64,000 nt of DNA. It comes from Pedinophyceae sp. YPF-701 (lineage: Eukaryota; Chlorophyta; Pedinophyceae). Under the pieces are notes generated by a model that searched no databases, had not been told where the DNA came from, and saw only the letters and a list, made by a program, of their open reading frames with translations. The stretch covers positions 578,501-642,500 of the forward strand of contig CAJZHL010000010.1 of the NCBI GenBank assembly GCA_916048055.1, in the 5' to 3' direction. Position 1 is the stretch's first letter; every line of letters starts with the position of its first letter. Positions 38,741 to 51,110 of the stretch are shown in pieces. The position numbers and the translations under genes are program-made.

Positions 38741-40555
38741 TCAGATGGGGCGGTACTCCTCGTCCGTCGTGCCGGAGGAGGGGCTGCTCGGGTCGCTGCG
38801 CCCCGCGCCCTCGTCCTCGTCGCTCGAGGACCCCGAGTCGGACAACGTGGCCAGCGCAACCTCCGCAGCCTCGTTCTCGGCCAGCGACGGGGTCAGCGCC
38901 GTGCCCTTGCCGTACACGGTGCCCCCCGCAGACACCTCCACCGACACCTGCGGCGGCTTCTTCCCCCGCTGCGGCAGCTTGCGCACCGTCCTGCACGCAA
39001 CACAGCGACGGCGTCAGACGGGGAGGCGGGGGGGGGGGAAGGCGCTCTCTCGCCCGCCCAGCGCGCAACGCGGTCAGGCACCCTCCTCCGCGCGCACCTG
39101 AAACGCGGCGACCCGAACCCCTGGTCGCGGCACATGCGCACCAGCTGCTGCTTGTAGTTGGTGTTGCGCATGAGCTCGTTCGTGTCCGGCCACGCGTCCT
39201 CGACGACGCGGCGGACGAAGGACCGGCACGCGCCGATCCCGCGGTCCGTGAGCAGCGCCCCGAGGAGCGCCTCGAAGCAGTCCGCGAGCACCTTGGGCCG
39301 GTAGTGCGACAAGTTGTTGCGCATGTCGTGCGCGTTGACCACCGCGAAGCGGTTCAGGCCCAGACGCATCGCGCACCTGCGCGCACGAACGACACGACTC
39401 GATGCGGGCGGTCACGGACGGCCCGCGAGGAGGGCAGCAGCCACGAGGGCGAGTTCGCGACCCGCGCACCGGTACAGGGCTGGTTCAGACACGAGCTTGG
39501 ACTCGATCATCGTCAGCGTCCCCTCCTTCTCCTCCGGGTACTTCTCGAGCATCCACTCCCGCACCACGATCGACATGACCGCGTCGCCCAGGTACTCGAG
39601 CCGCTCGTAGCTGCGCAGCTCGTCGCCCAGCGGCAGCGCCGACGTCGCGGTGAACGCCCGCCGGAAGAGCTGCACGTCGCGCACGCCGCACCCGACCAGC
39701 CGCTCGAACCGCCACCGCGGCACGTCGCGCAGCGGGTGCGGGCTGCGACCCTCGGCGTCGAACCCGGCGGCCAGCAGCTCGCGCTTGGTCGCCTGCGCGG
39801 GCACCGCTGGCGTGCGGGGTGCGCGTCGGCGCGCAGACGCGGGGGGGTGGGCACACGCACACACGCACACGTACCCCTGGTTTGATGACTTCTCGAACTC
39901 CGGGGCTGACGTGGCGCGGCGGGAGCACGGGCGCCCAGCCGGCGACGCGCGTGAGCGTGGTGCGCAGGCGGTACGGCAGGCAGAGCCAGAGCGCGACGGG
40001 GACGCGCAGGACGCGCGCCACCCGGCGCAGCACGCGCTGCACGTTCCGGGCGTGGAACTTCTTCAGCGCGATGCCCAGCGTGGGCAGGTAGCTGTACGGC
40101 GGCGGCAGCTTGCCGCGCACGCGGTGCCACGCCACGTCCGCCGCGCGCTCCGGCCAGGACATGGCCGCGCGCCGCTGCTTGAGGGCCTGCAACTTCTTCC
40201 GTCGCCGCGCCCCCACCCTGCGGCGCTTGCGCGGGCCCGGCGAGCCGCCGCCGCCGCTGTCCGAGTCGTCGCTGCTGCCCGAGACGGACCTCTCGGGGCG
40301 GCCCTTGGCGGGACGGGCGGCCGCCTGGACTGCCTGCTTCGAGGGGGGCCTCGGGGGGCGGGCCCGGCCGGCCGGTGCGTTCGCCGCCTCGTCAGACCGC
40401 CCGTTGCCGCTCGAAGAGCTGCCGTTGCGGGAGCCGTTCGACGGCGGAGCGTCCGCGCCCCGCTGGGCCTGCTTCGGTGGCGCGCCGCGCGCGTCCTCGC
40501 CGTCCCTGGGAAAGAGCCGGGAAACGGACGCCTTGCAGCGCTGGGCGGGGCCATA
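38741..40555 (-). CDS. RNase III-family endoribonuclease with C-terminal dsRNA-binding domain (start uncertain)
   Basis: Four minus-strand exons join in phase: from 40162 or higher to 39911, 39792-39470, 39376-39098 and 38990-38741. From the ATG at 40162 the protein has 367 residues. The frame continues upstream to about 40555 and reads like coding sequence (PRKRRRVGARRRKK, a likely nuclear localisation signal), so an upstream first exon is likely. The RNase III signature is intact: YERLEYLGDAV with the catalytic Glu and Asp, and ADCFEALLGALL with the second acidic pair. A dsRBD follows (NYKQQLVRMCRDQGFGSPRF, then VYGKGTALTPSLAENEAAEV). There is no PAZ or helicase, so it is not a full Dicer. 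Likely roles are rRNA or other structured-RNA processing, possibly in the nucleolus; a small-RNA role is speculative. Confidence 0.88.
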
Positions 40556-41444
40556 GGAGGCGGTGCGAGCACGGGGATCGGCGCGCTGGGCGAGCCGGCG
40601 CGCAGTCGGCACGCCAGGCGCGCGAAGGCGCAAAAGTGGTCAAAAGCACACCGCGCCGCTTTCGCGCACGTGGGGCGGCGAACCGATCGCGCTCAATGCC
40701 GCCGCGGCGACGCACGCACTCGAGAACCGGCCGCCGCACGCACCCGTCGCTCACCACCTCGGCGCGCGCCGTGGACCCCCGGTGCTCCTTGGCGCGAGTG
40801 CGCTGACGCGTTTTGCCGCGCCCCGCCGACGAGCAGGGTCGACGCGGCAGAGGCGCCGTCGCGAAGGAGCCAGTAGTCGGTCGAGATATCATCCCGGGGC
40901 GTCCGGCGCGCCTCGGCGCCGCAAGAGCCCCCTGGCCCAACCCACTCCGCCCAGCGAGGGTAGGGCACGCGCACCCGCCGAGGCCCGCGCCCGACGGCCA
41001 CAAGGTGCCGCCGACGTTCAAGGTAGCCACCGGACGACGCTGCGGAGCGGTCGGGTGCGGAGCTAGGCCGGGCATCGTGCCGTGCGCGCTCGTCGCCATG
41101 GCACACCACCACCTGGTCGGCCGCGGTGGCGAGCAGCGGGCGCCGGGGGCGCGGCGCACCGGCGCGGAGGTACCGCGGGCCGCAGCGCTGACCGCCCATG
41201 TGCCCGGCGCGAACCGCGCGCGCGCGTGAGCAGACACCAGGGACCTCGGGGCACTCAACCAACACTCCCCCCCTCTGCGGCAAGCAGAGTGTTCGGCCTG
41301 TTTCTGCGGCACACGAAACGCGCTGGTGGGGACCGCGGCGGCGGACGACACGCTGGTTGCCGGAGCGGCACTCCCATGGACGACACACCCCTCACACACA
41401 TACTCAGCCCGGCGGCGCCTCCTGCTATCCGCGCCGCGCTGCTC
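40556..41444. other. Region between RNase III and CLC genes
   Basis: Nearly 0.9 kb upstream of the RNase III coding exons and downstream of CLC. A first exon and promoter of the RNase III gene may lie here, but I could not identify them. Confidence 0.3.
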
Positions 41445-44400
41445 TCAGAAGAGCTGCGTGACGGTGTGCTGCACGGCCCGCTGCAGGACGTCCGGCTGCA
41501 GGTCGTGCCGCGTGATGATGCCGATGACGTTGTTCTGCACGTCGGTCACCGTCAAGTGCCGCAGACCCATCGCGCGGAACAACAAGTACGCCCGCTCCAA
41601 ACTGAAGTCCTCGCTCACCTGCAACCACCACGCGCGCGCTCAGCACACGATGGGCACGCGCTGCGAGCGCCGCACACCCTCTTGGCGCACGTCCCCACTG
41701 CTGCCCGTGAGGCCCCACAACACGCACGCACGCACCTTCATCGCGGAGGTGTCGACGAACCGCCGCAGGTCCACCAGCTCCCCCTCGTCCCGCCGCGACC
41801 AGATCTCCTCCGGCCCCTCCGCCGTCGCCGCGTCCTCCCAGTCCAGGCCCTCGCCCGCCTCCTCGCCCGCGGACCCCGCCGCGCCCGCCGTCGTCGCAGA
41901 GTCGCTCCCGCCCGCCTTCGCGCCCCCCGCGCCGCCGCTCGGCGCCGTGCCCGCTCGCGGCGTCTTCGGCGACGCCGAACGCCCCCCGCTGCTGCCCCCG
42001 CCGCGGTCGCTGCCGTCCTCGCCGTGGTGCAGCAGCCCCGCCTTCTCTGCGTCCATCTCCAGCGGCATCATCTGCACGTCCGCGCCCGCCTTCCGCCCGC
42101 GCTTCCTCTCCTTCCTCCGCTGCCTCCTCGAGCCCGCGTGGTCGCCCACGGACAGCGCCGGGCGGTCCAGGACGGCCAGCTCCCTCGCGCCGGTCGCCGC
42201 GCGGGCGGGCGGGTGCGGCGCCACGCCCCAGCCGTACGACTCCGCTTGCAGGTGGCCTCCGTTCGCCTCCTCGTGGCTCCGCAGCAGCACCTCGAGGTGC
42301 TTCCGCAGGATGATGCCCACGAAGACCCTCCCCCCACCCGCGACCTGACTCGTGGGGGTGTTTGCCCGCACGACCGGGAAGCCGCTGGCCGGGCACGCCG
42401 CGAGAACCGCGCGCAGGGCGGCCGGCGGGGCCTTCTCCGGCACCGTCGCGACGGGGTGCGCCATGGCGGCGCGCACGGGCACGAGGTCCAGGGAGTGCAT
42501 CCCGCCGCCGAGCGCGCTCGCGTCCTTTACGCACGCGTCGGGATCGCCCAGGAACGGCACGTTGCGGGCCTCGAGCTGCGCGTGGTACAGCGCCGAGGGC
42601 TGAAGGGCGTCGGCGGCGGCCTTGGCCACCATGACGCTCGTCAACAGGGGGACCAGGAAGTGGAGGTCCCCCGAGAGCTCGACGGTGATGACGACGAGCG
42701 ACACCGTCAGCCGCGTGACGCCAGACATGAACGCGCCCGCGCCCACGAGCGCCATGGCGCCCGGGTCGATCCAGGACCACGGGGAGGGGTCCAAAAACAC
42801 CCCGGGGGGCGCGCCGGGGCTGCCGCCGTGCAAGCTCGCGATGAGGTCGACCGCCGCGAGGCCGGTGAGCCGGCCCACGAGCGCGCCGATGAGCATCATG
42901 GGGACGAAGAGCCCGGTGGAGATGGCGGCGCCGGCGGCCCACGCCGCGGCTAGCAAGTACACCGCAAGCATCGTCGCCAGCGGGAGGTACCTGCGAGCAG
43001 AGGCAGGGGGATGCGGCCTTGAGCGTCGTGTCAGCCAATCGGCGGGTCGGTCGGCGCAGTCTTCAGTGGTGCCAGGTGTCGTCGCGCGTGGACAGGGGGT
43101 CTCTCACCCGACCTCCCGGTGCGTGTTGCGGGAGAACAGCCGCAGGATCGTCTCCTCGCCGGTTCCCCGCATGAGCGTCGACATCTCGTTGTACACGATC
43201 GGGGCGGTGCCGTTATTCCCGGTGACGTTTGCCGCGGGGCAGCCGTACGCGCTGACGTACGCGTCGACCACCCTGCTCGGCTTCCAGTCCGGCTCCGTGA
43301 CGTTCGACGGCGCCAGGGGACAGTCGAAGCGCGACGCGGCGCCCGCGGGCGTCGGCGTGGGGTCCACGCGGCACGGCGCCTCCACGCACGCAAACAGCAG
43401 CGGCAGGCACGCCGCGAGCGTCGCGAACACCGCAGCGAGCACCGCCGGCTCCAGCTTCCGCCACGTGTCCGGCTGCTGCAGCGCCGCCACGGCCCGCTTG
43501 CGCCACGCAGCCGCACGCAGGATCATGCGCGTGAAGGCCGCGGCGAGCGCCCCGCACAGGAGGCCGATGACCGCCGCGGGCACGACGGCCGCGACGTGCG
43601 CGTTGATGACCTGCTTGACCTCGAACAGGTCGGTGTAGGAGCGGTCCAGCAGCCCGAAGTGCCCCCCCTCTTCGAACAGAGACTCCTGGATCGACTCCAT
43701 CAGACCCATCGCGAGCACCGCGAGCGTGCACGCGAGCATGATCTCCCACGACAGCGTCGCCGTCCAGAACGACGCCACCTCCTCCTGCGACGGGGCGAAA
43801 ACGGTCGCTGTCAGGTGCTGATGCCAAGCGACGGCGACGACGACGACGAGGAGGAGGCGCGAAACGGGCGTCGTCGGCGCACGGGCGGCGCACCATCGCG
43901 AAGAGCAGTCCGCCGACCGGCGCCCCGAACGCGGCCGCGACGCCCACCGCCACCCCCGCGGTGACAAAGTCCCGCCGGTCCCTGTTGTTCCGAAACCGCT
44001 GAAACAGCCGCGTGTCGAAGTTCAGCGTCCGCGAGTACCCCTGCGCACACGAGGGGACAGACGCGCGAATGGCGCCCTCCGCCGACGCAACGACGAACAA
44101 CGAGGCGGCGGCCCGTGGTGGCCGTGGCCCCTCACCTGGCTGATGCCGCCGCCCATGATGGCGCCGAGGTGGATCATCGGGCCCTCGGGCCCCACGGGCA
44201 GACCCGACCCGACCGCGAGCGTCGCGCTGAGGAACTTCGCCGCGAACGTCCGCACGGAGAGGATCCGGGGCAGCGCGCACCCGTTGAGGTAGGCCATGAT
44301 CTCGGGCACCCCGGGGCCCGCCGACTCGGGCGCGTAGCGCACGACCACGTGCGAGGCGACGAGCGCCATCGCGGCGCTGACGCCGACCGAGTACGCCCAC

Positions 44401-45185
44401 GCCGGGAGGAGCCCCGCGGACTGCGCGATGCTGCGCGCGCCGACGACGCGGATGCTCGACAGCACGTCGATGCAGAGGTACATGAGGAAGCCGACGACGC
44501 CCATCGCGAGGCCGATGCAGGCGACGACGGCCCAGCGGTCCCACCGGCGGTGGTGGAGGTGCGCGTGCTGCGAGAGCCTGCGCGGAGTGGGGAGGTGTGG
44601 ATGCAGTTGTTTTTGCGGCGAGCAAACAGTGCCGACGCCGCGTGGCTGGCGCGAGCCAGCTGCGAGGTGTGATCTCAAGGGTGGATTTCGCCGCGAGAGC
44701 CTGGGGTTCCGCGCGCGAGGCGGCGCGAACGCAGGCGTCCAACGCGTGGCGCGGGACCGGGCGTGGGGCCGCGGCTGTCGGGGCGCGCACCATTCGCGGT
44801 ACAGGGCGCTGTTCTGTGGGAGATAGTCGAGGCTCTGGATCTCCTTTCCGCTCGCGGCCGCGGCCGTGCGCGCCCCCACGGGCGTGCGAAACCGCAGGGG
44901 TTGCACCGGCGCTCTCTGCTCGCTCGAATCCGAGCCGCCCGCATCCAGAGCCGATTCTACGAGCCGCCGCCACGCCCGGTACAGCCGGAAGCGCAGTCCT
45001 GCGCCGGTGGCGGCCACTGTGGTCCGCACCCGCGCCGCCCGGCCGGGCGGAGCAACCGCAGCGTTGCCAAGCAGAGGGGTGCGCGGGCCGAACGCGATGC
45101 CCGTGCCCGTGGCAGCGGGCGCCGGTGGGTCCGACTCGAAGCTCGTGAACGACCCGCGGTCGTCGTCACCCCACTCGTCGGCCAT
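41445..45185 (-). CDS. CLC-family anion channel or anion/H+ exchanger with CBS domains
   Basis: Six minus-strand exons, 45185-44791, 44577-44136, 44040-43894, 43784-43108, 42990-41736 and 41618-41445, give 1029 residues. CLC landmarks occur in order: [13 protein letters not shown] (about 221), [14 protein letters not shown] with the gating Glu near 259, [17 protein letters not shown] with the proton-glutamate position near 329, and [12 protein letters not shown] with the GxFxP motif. About 10-12 hydrophobic segments are present, and a luminal loop between them contains Cys and N-x-T sites. The C-terminus has two CBS regions separated by a long disordered insert; the last CBS ends [13 protein letters not shown]. 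The Pro in GPGVP is the state seen in nitrate-selective plant CLCa, where most family members have Ser. Both glutamates suggest exchange rather than channel activity. Location, probably an internal membrane, is inferred. Confidence 0.93.
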
Positions 45186-45729
45186 CGCGCCGGCACTGTG
45201 TCGCTGAGATGCTTCCTAGGCGCCGGCGTCTGCCTGCGCCCGGCGCAGGGGCGTCTCCTTGCGCAGCAGCCTGAGCGCCTACCAACGGATACGTCGGGCC
45301 GGGCCACGGCGGGCGGAGCTACGTGGACGCGCGGTGCGCAGCGTGCGACTTGCAGAGGGCCAACCTCCGGGCGCGGATACGTGAGCACAAGCTGGCGCGC
45401 GCAACGCCGTGGTGTCGCAACGATTCAACGGTGTGTGGCCTGCCCGGGTGCCGCAACTCGCGTCACTGAACAACGTGCGCAGGCTGCACGCGGGCGCAGC
45501 TCATCAGCGGAAAGATGACCTCACGGTAGGAAAACTTTCAGTCGAGAGATCCCGATCGAGTCAGCCAAGAACAGCCTGCTAGAAGGGGACCGCGCCCAGC
45601 GCGTCAGCCACACATTCGACGCCAGCGATACGTTCCTCGCAGCACTGCACGACATCACTAGCTCCAGTGCCCGTTGCGTCGCGTCGTCGTTTGCGCCGCC
45701 CGCGCGCAGGCGGGGCCCCCGCAGGGGCC
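45186..45729. promoter_or_regulatory. Divergent upstream region of CLC and DOLPP1
   Basis: A 0.5-kb stretch between two start codons; no specific element was recognised. Confidence 0.35.
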
Positions 45730-46736
45730 ATGTCCGCACCACTCGCGTCCGAGGGCTTCGCCGTGCTCGACTTCGCAGGGAACCGGTTTCGGCAGGATGA
45801 CAGCATCGAGTACATCCTGGCGTGGCTGTCGCTGCTGCCACACGCCGCGCTGGTAGCGCAAGCGGCAGTGGTGTACTCTCGGCGGGAGGTCCACCAGGCG
45901 CTGCTCTTCCTGGGTGCGGGCCCCGGCGTCCGGGCGACCGTCGCGGAGCGCCTACGTGCTGTGCGCGGCCAGCGGCATGGCTGTCGCTCAGGCCGCTTTC
46001 GTCGTGACGTGCGGACGTTTTCCTGCGTCGTGTGCACTTGAACGCGAGGCTGCGACGCAGAGAGTGCGTGGCGATCGAGGTGACGTGCCCGCTGCACGTC
46101 CGCAGGCACGCTGCTCAACGCGCTCCTCACGAAGGTGCTCAAGTCCCTCGTGTCCGACCCAAGACCAGCGGAGCGGTGCGTGCAGCTAGATACGTGCGGC
46201 GAGCACGGCCTCCCGTCGTCGCACACCTCCTTGAGCTTCTACCTCGTCGCCATCATTCTGCTCTCGATCCTGCGGACGAAGGAGTACAGGCAGGTCCCCC
46301 GGCCGCTGCAAACAACTTCATGTGTCCTGTGTGTGTGGGTCCAAAAGCGTCACGGTCGTCGATTTGCGCGCCCACGTGACGCAGCCCCGACCCGAAGGCC
46401 TCTTCGATCGATCACCTCGGGCTGGCGAGGGCGTGGCAGGCGCTGGAGGCGCTCGCGGCGCTCGCCACGGCGTCCGCAGTTGGTGTGTCGCGGGTGCAGC
46501 TGGGCTACCACACGTGGGCGCAGGTGATCGCCGGTGCCGGGCAGGGCGTCGTGTTTGGCACGGTGTGGCACGCGGCGACCGTTCGGATCGTCGCGCCGGC
46601 GCTGCGTCCGCTGCTCGGGCTCAGGCTGGTACGTGCACTTGGTGTGCGCGACTCGCTCTGCCTGACGTGGCCGACGGAGGCCGAGCGCGCGCTGTGCGAG
46701 CAGGGCAGCGAGCCCGACACGAAGAAGCGGCGATGA
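45730..46736 (+). CDS. DOLPP1: Dolichyl-diphosphate phosphatase (PAP2 family)
   Basis: Three exons, 45730-45913, 46106-46293 and 46398-46736, give 236 residues, almost the length of the animal protein (238). The three PAP2 phosphatase motifs are intact and in the right order: KSLVSDPRP (K-x6-RP), GLPSSHTS (PSSH) and SRVQLGYHTWAQV (SR-x5-H with the catalytic His). The N-terminal half has the family segment DDSIEYILAWLSLLPHAAL, and four hydrophobic helices are visible. The enzyme recycles dolichyl diphosphate on the luminal side of the ER after N-glycan transfer. The acceptor of exon 3 (AAG before 46398) is the only in-phase choice I found, though not a strong site. The gene converges on the TraB gene, with 104 bp between stops. 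Confidence 0.9.
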
Positions 46737-46840
46737 CGCGGCCGCACCTCGCTAGCGCAACTGCAACAGGACTACGAGGTGACATCGCAGGGTGTGGGCC
46801 GTGAATCACGCACAGTTGCGAGCCCGCAACGGGATGTCAC

Positions 46841-48779
46841 CTACGCCTGGTTCTGCGGTGGCGGCATGTTGTAGTGCATGCACCGCAGGCTCTCGTCCAG
46901 CACCTGGAAGTCGAACCCCCTCCCCCCCTGACTCGGCTTCACCCGCCTGACCTCATCCAACACCTCCCACATGTCCGTCCCGCGCGGCCAGCCCTGGCAC
47001 ACCTTGTCCAGCACGTCCCGCTCCACCGACGCCATCATCATCTGGCTCGTGTAGTACGTCTCGGTAGCGATGCCGTACGCCTCCGCCGCCGCACCTGGCT
47101 CCGTCCCGGCGTCGCCCAGGCACGTCGCCAGGTCCTGGAGCACGTCGTCGGTGACCTGCAACCGCAGCGTCGCCTCCAGGAGCGCCCGCTTCACCGCCGT
47201 CTCCTCCGCGCCCAGCGCCCCCGTCGGGGAGGACCGCAGCAGGTCCTGGAACGTGCCCGCGGGCACATCGAGCAGCGGCCTCGCGATCTGCACACGGACA
47301 CACACGTGCGCATGCGGCGTTCAGGGCCTCGTTCGGAGCAGCACGTCGCTCCCAGCGGCTCGCTCACGCATGATGCAAAACAGCGCAAGCCGTCCGGGGT
47401 GGTTGGGGACCAGTGAGCGTTGGCGAGGAGCACGACGAGCCCCCCCTGCTTCGCACCTCTTCCCACTGCGCGCTCGTCCAGGCTGCCCGCGCGGGGTCCC
47501 TGAGCTCCTTGAGCATCCCAGGGAGGTGCGACGCCCCCACCACGCACACGACGGGCGCGCCGTCCGCCGGCGCCGACAGCGCGCGCGCTGCGGCGGTGGC
47601 GGCCAGGATGGTGTCGCGCTCCTCGATCATGACCCGGTCGACGACGCCCCGCGGCTGGCGCGGCAGCGGGTGGCCCGCGGCCATCTCCAGGTAGTTGTGG
47701 CGGGCCTGCCAGCTGTACGCGGCGTCGAGCTCCTTCGCGGACGTGTCCGCAAGGATCCGCCTGCGAGAGCGGTGTGATAGGGAAGCGGGGGTTGCCAGTC
47801 GAAGTGCTTCGAGTAAATGTGGCTGCGACTGTTGGCACAGCGCGCGGTGCGGGCGCGCACTTGTACGTGAGGTCCTTTGGGCGGTCTGCGAAGACGATCT
47901 CCGCGTCGTTCGCGATGGCCGCGATGGCGACGAGGTGCTCGGTGACCGCGGCGGGGTTGGCGCGCAGGGTCTGCCACAGCTCCGAGGTCAGCTTGTCCTC
48001 CTCCCCCCGCAGCACGAGACCCGCGTTCGCGAACATCTGCACGAGGCAAGGGGGTGGTGGCCGGGAGCGGGTCCGCCGTCTCCAGTGACTTGCAACAAAC
48101 ACGTAGTGATAGCAACACGCACTGTGGAGCCGTGTTGCGGCGCCGCTGCGTTCGCTCGGCCGGTGCGCGTGCGAGGTCCTGTCTCGCGACCAGGTGGGGC
48201 GGGGGGCGCGCGCACCGCGAGCATCATGTCCCCCAGGAGCCCCTCGTCCGTCATGCTCCCCACCCTCAACGCGTTGTTCCACTCGTACCCGTGCCGCATT
48301 CCGATCGCGGTCTCGACCACGACCATCTGCACCTTGTCCTTGATGATCGACTCGGCAATGTCGAGCTGCGTAGGGCCCGCACGAAGCGGAGTCGTGAGCG
48401 CACTGACGGTGAAGCGAACCATCGGGTGCCGCTCGAAGGGCGCACCAATGCGCGTGACGAAACTGCAGGGGTGATGAACGAGTGGTACCTGAAGCTCTCT
48501 GTGGTCGACGCCGAATATGCGCAGCGGCGCAGCCCCCTCTAGCTGGATTACCTCGGCGGAGGACGCTTGTGCGCCCTGCGTCGCCGCTGCCGGGCAGCGC
48601 AATCGAAGTGGCGCATGGTTCGCCCGCAACGTATGTACTCCATGCAGCAGGGATCGACGAGACGCCCGAAACACTCCGCGATGAGCGCGGGGCGCCTGCG
48701 CAGCCTCTCGCAAGCGTTGTGGGCCGCACTGCGCGGCCGCCGGCTGCGCCGCCGTGCGGGAGAAAGCCTCGACACGCAT
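46841..48779 (-). CDS. TraB-family protein with organelle presequence
   Basis: Five minus-strand exons, 48779-48489, 48365-48216, 48036-47861, 47760-47457 and 47287-46841, join in phase and give 455 residues. The N-terminus (MRVEAFSRTAAQPAAAQ, with many Arg and no acidic residues) looks like a mitochondrial or plastid presequence. The TraB region starts near residue 88 with PLRIFGVDH and continues LDIAESIIKDKVQMVVVET. It includes EHLVAIAAIANDAEIVFADR and RDTILAATAAARAL, and ends VVCVVGASHLPGML, the conserved Gly/His motif near the end of the domain. The biochemical role of TraB proteins in eukaryotes is poorly known; metal-dependent hydrolase-like activity has been suggested for the fold. The C-terminal 150 residues are helical. 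The start ATG is the first one in frame. It lies 162 bp behind the OAT gene on the same strand. Confidence 0.78.
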
Positions 48780-48941
48780 CCCAGCCCTTCCTGTACGCAG
48801 AATGCCCCGCCCCGTCGCCGAAACAGGCACGTCACGCGGCGCACTCCGCCTCAGACAGCCCCATGGGGGACTTCCGTACGACACACCCACAACCCCCGTC
48901 CAGGCGGTCGAGGCCCCCAGACTCACAAAGAGGCCGGTGTG

Positions 48942-50805
48942 TCACGCCGTCGGCGTGTCCGCGAGCACCGTCCGCAGCGCGTCGCACGCCCGCGCCATCT
49001 CGTCCTCGCTGATCACCAGCGGCGGCGAGAATCGGATCGCGTCCGTCTTGACGGGCCGCGTCACGACGCCCGCCTCCTTCAGCCGCACGCACACGTCCCA
49101 CGCCGTCGTGCTGGGCGCGCTGTCCGAGAACTGGATGCACTGCAGCAGCCCGCGCCCGCGCACGTCGCGCACCAGGGCCGGGTGCTGCCGTTGGAGGTCC
49201 TCGAGGCAGGACCGCAGCTGCGCGCCGCGCTCGCGGCTCCGCTCGACCAGGTTCTCGTCCACGAGGATCTCGAGCGCCGTCCGGGCGACGGCGCACCCCA
49301 GGGGGTTGCCGCCAAACCTGCAGCGCGAGACGACCGTACGGGACGATGGCGCGGGGGCAACGGAGACACGCGGCTCGCACGGTGGAGTGGCTGCAGTGGG
49401 GCGTGGTATAAGTCGGGGAGCGCACGTGGACCCGTGCTGGCCGGGCTTGAGGTGCTGGTACACGGCATCGTCCGCCAGCACCGCCGACACAGGATACATC
49501 CCGCCTGCAAGCATCCCGAGATGCGCACACCGCGTGAGAGGACATCGGCGAACCGCGCGCCGCTGCGTGTCGCGAGAGCGAGCCCGTGTGCACGGCGTGC
49601 GCGCTGGAACGCCGGTGCGTCGGGCAGGCAGGCGCGGTGTCGCCCCCGCACCTGACAGTGCCTTCCCGAGCACGACGATGTCCGCGCGCGCCTCGCCGTG
49701 CGGGTCCTGGTGGCGGTGCGCGAGCATGTCCCCCGCGCGGCCCAGCCCCGCCTGCACCTCGTCGGCAATCATCAACACGTTGTACTTCGTGCACAGCGCA
49801 CGCACCCCTTTCAGATACCCGTCGTCCGGCACCACCACCCCGCCCTCCCCGAGGATGGGCTCCACCATGTACGCGGCGATGTTCGGATCCGCAGCGAAGG
49901 CCTTCTCCAGCGCGGGGAGGTCGTTGAACGGCACGAGGTCGAAGCCCGGCATGAACGGACCGAAGCCCTCGGTGAAGACGGGGTTGGTGGACGAGGAGAT
50001 GCCCGCGAGCGTGCGGCCCCAGTAGTTGCCGTGCGGGAACAGGACGACGGCGCGGTTGGCGGGGATGCCCTTGGCGGCGTAGCCCCAGCGCCGGGCGATC
50101 TTGATCGCCGTCTCGCCGCCCTCGACCCCGGTGTTCATGGGCAGGACCTTGTCGTACCCGAACATCTTGGTCACGAACTCCTCGTAGGGGCCCAGCTGGC
50201 TGTTGTAGAAGGCGCGGCTGGTGAGCGCCAGACGCGCGCACTGCGGGCCGGTTGGGACGACGACGTATGGGAGATCCGCGTGGCGCAGCATCGCTTGATT
50301 ATACCGAGCGCGCAGGGCGGTCACCGGGCAGTGAGGAAGCTTGCCTGCTGTTGCATCGTCTGCACGAGCCTGGGGTGACTGTGGCCTTGGTTCACGGCGC
50401 AGATGCCGCTCAGAAAGTCAAGGTACTCCTTCCCCTCGACGTCCCACAGCTTGGCACCCAGCCCCCGGTCCACGATGACGGGCAGGGGAGCGTAGTTCCA
50501 GGCCCCGTGCTTCAGCTCCCGGTCAATGTACTCCTGGCTCGTTGCATGCTTCGTGCGATTCCACTGACAGATGTCCTCCGCCACGGCCGCCGAAAACCCT
50601 CGCGCCTTCCCGCAGCCGGCCGCAAGCGCCGCACGAGCCACCTCGGCGCCCGAGAACGCCGGCGGCGCCGCTCCAAGGGCTGCCGCTGCCCTGCAGATGA
50701 GGAGATGCGAAAGCGCTCACATGGTCATCATCAAGCCGGCGACGCGGCGCCACCTGATGCGCGGCCCGGTCGGCGCACTTGCCTCAGTGCTGCGCTCCGC
50801 AGCAT
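48942..50805 (-). CDS. OAT: Ornithine delta-aminotransferase, mitochondrial
   Basis: Five minus-strand exons, 50805-50754, 50679-50345, 50240-49652, 49504-49426 and 49317-48942, give 476 residues. The first exon encodes a short mitochondrial presequence (MLRSAALRQVRRPGRAS). Family landmarks follow: YAPLPVIVDRGLGAKLWDVEG, GHSHPRLVQ, SRAFYNSQLGPYEEFV, MNTGVEGGETAIKIARRWGY, and the PLP site VVLGKALSGG with the Schiff-base Lys near residue 320. HGSTFGGNPLGCAVA then spans the exon 4/5 junction. The enzyme converts ornithine and 2-oxoglutarate to glutamate semialdehyde and glutamate. Intron 2 has a GC donor with near-ideal context (CAG|GCAAGC); using it gives TMQQQ|CARLALTSRAF, which fits the family, while the GT 16 bases downstream does not. 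Confidence 0.95.
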
Positions 50806-51110
50806 GTGCGCGACGATGCGGTTCTCGCCACGGCGCCGCCGTATCCTGGCACGCCGCCAGTGTCCCCAGTGCGTCGGTCGCGTGCGGGGCCGCAAACACA
50901 CGTGCCCGGTGCGCCGCAGAGGCGTGGTCGGACACAGAGTATTAAGGCGTGGTCGGACACAACAAAGGCACACCCCCCACCTCCCCTCGTCCGCGGCACG
51001 GCCCCCTCGAGTCGTGACTCTCGCGCGGTCAGCATCCAAGGCGAGAGACCCGCCCGTTCCGCGTGATGCGCCGCGCCGCATCAGCGCCCGTGTCTCATCA
51101 CACCTCGGTC

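Noticed and set aside
48463-48488. A 26-base intron at the start of the TraB region
   Set aside because: Too short; the next acceptor (before 48365) gives a normal-size intron and a better family match.
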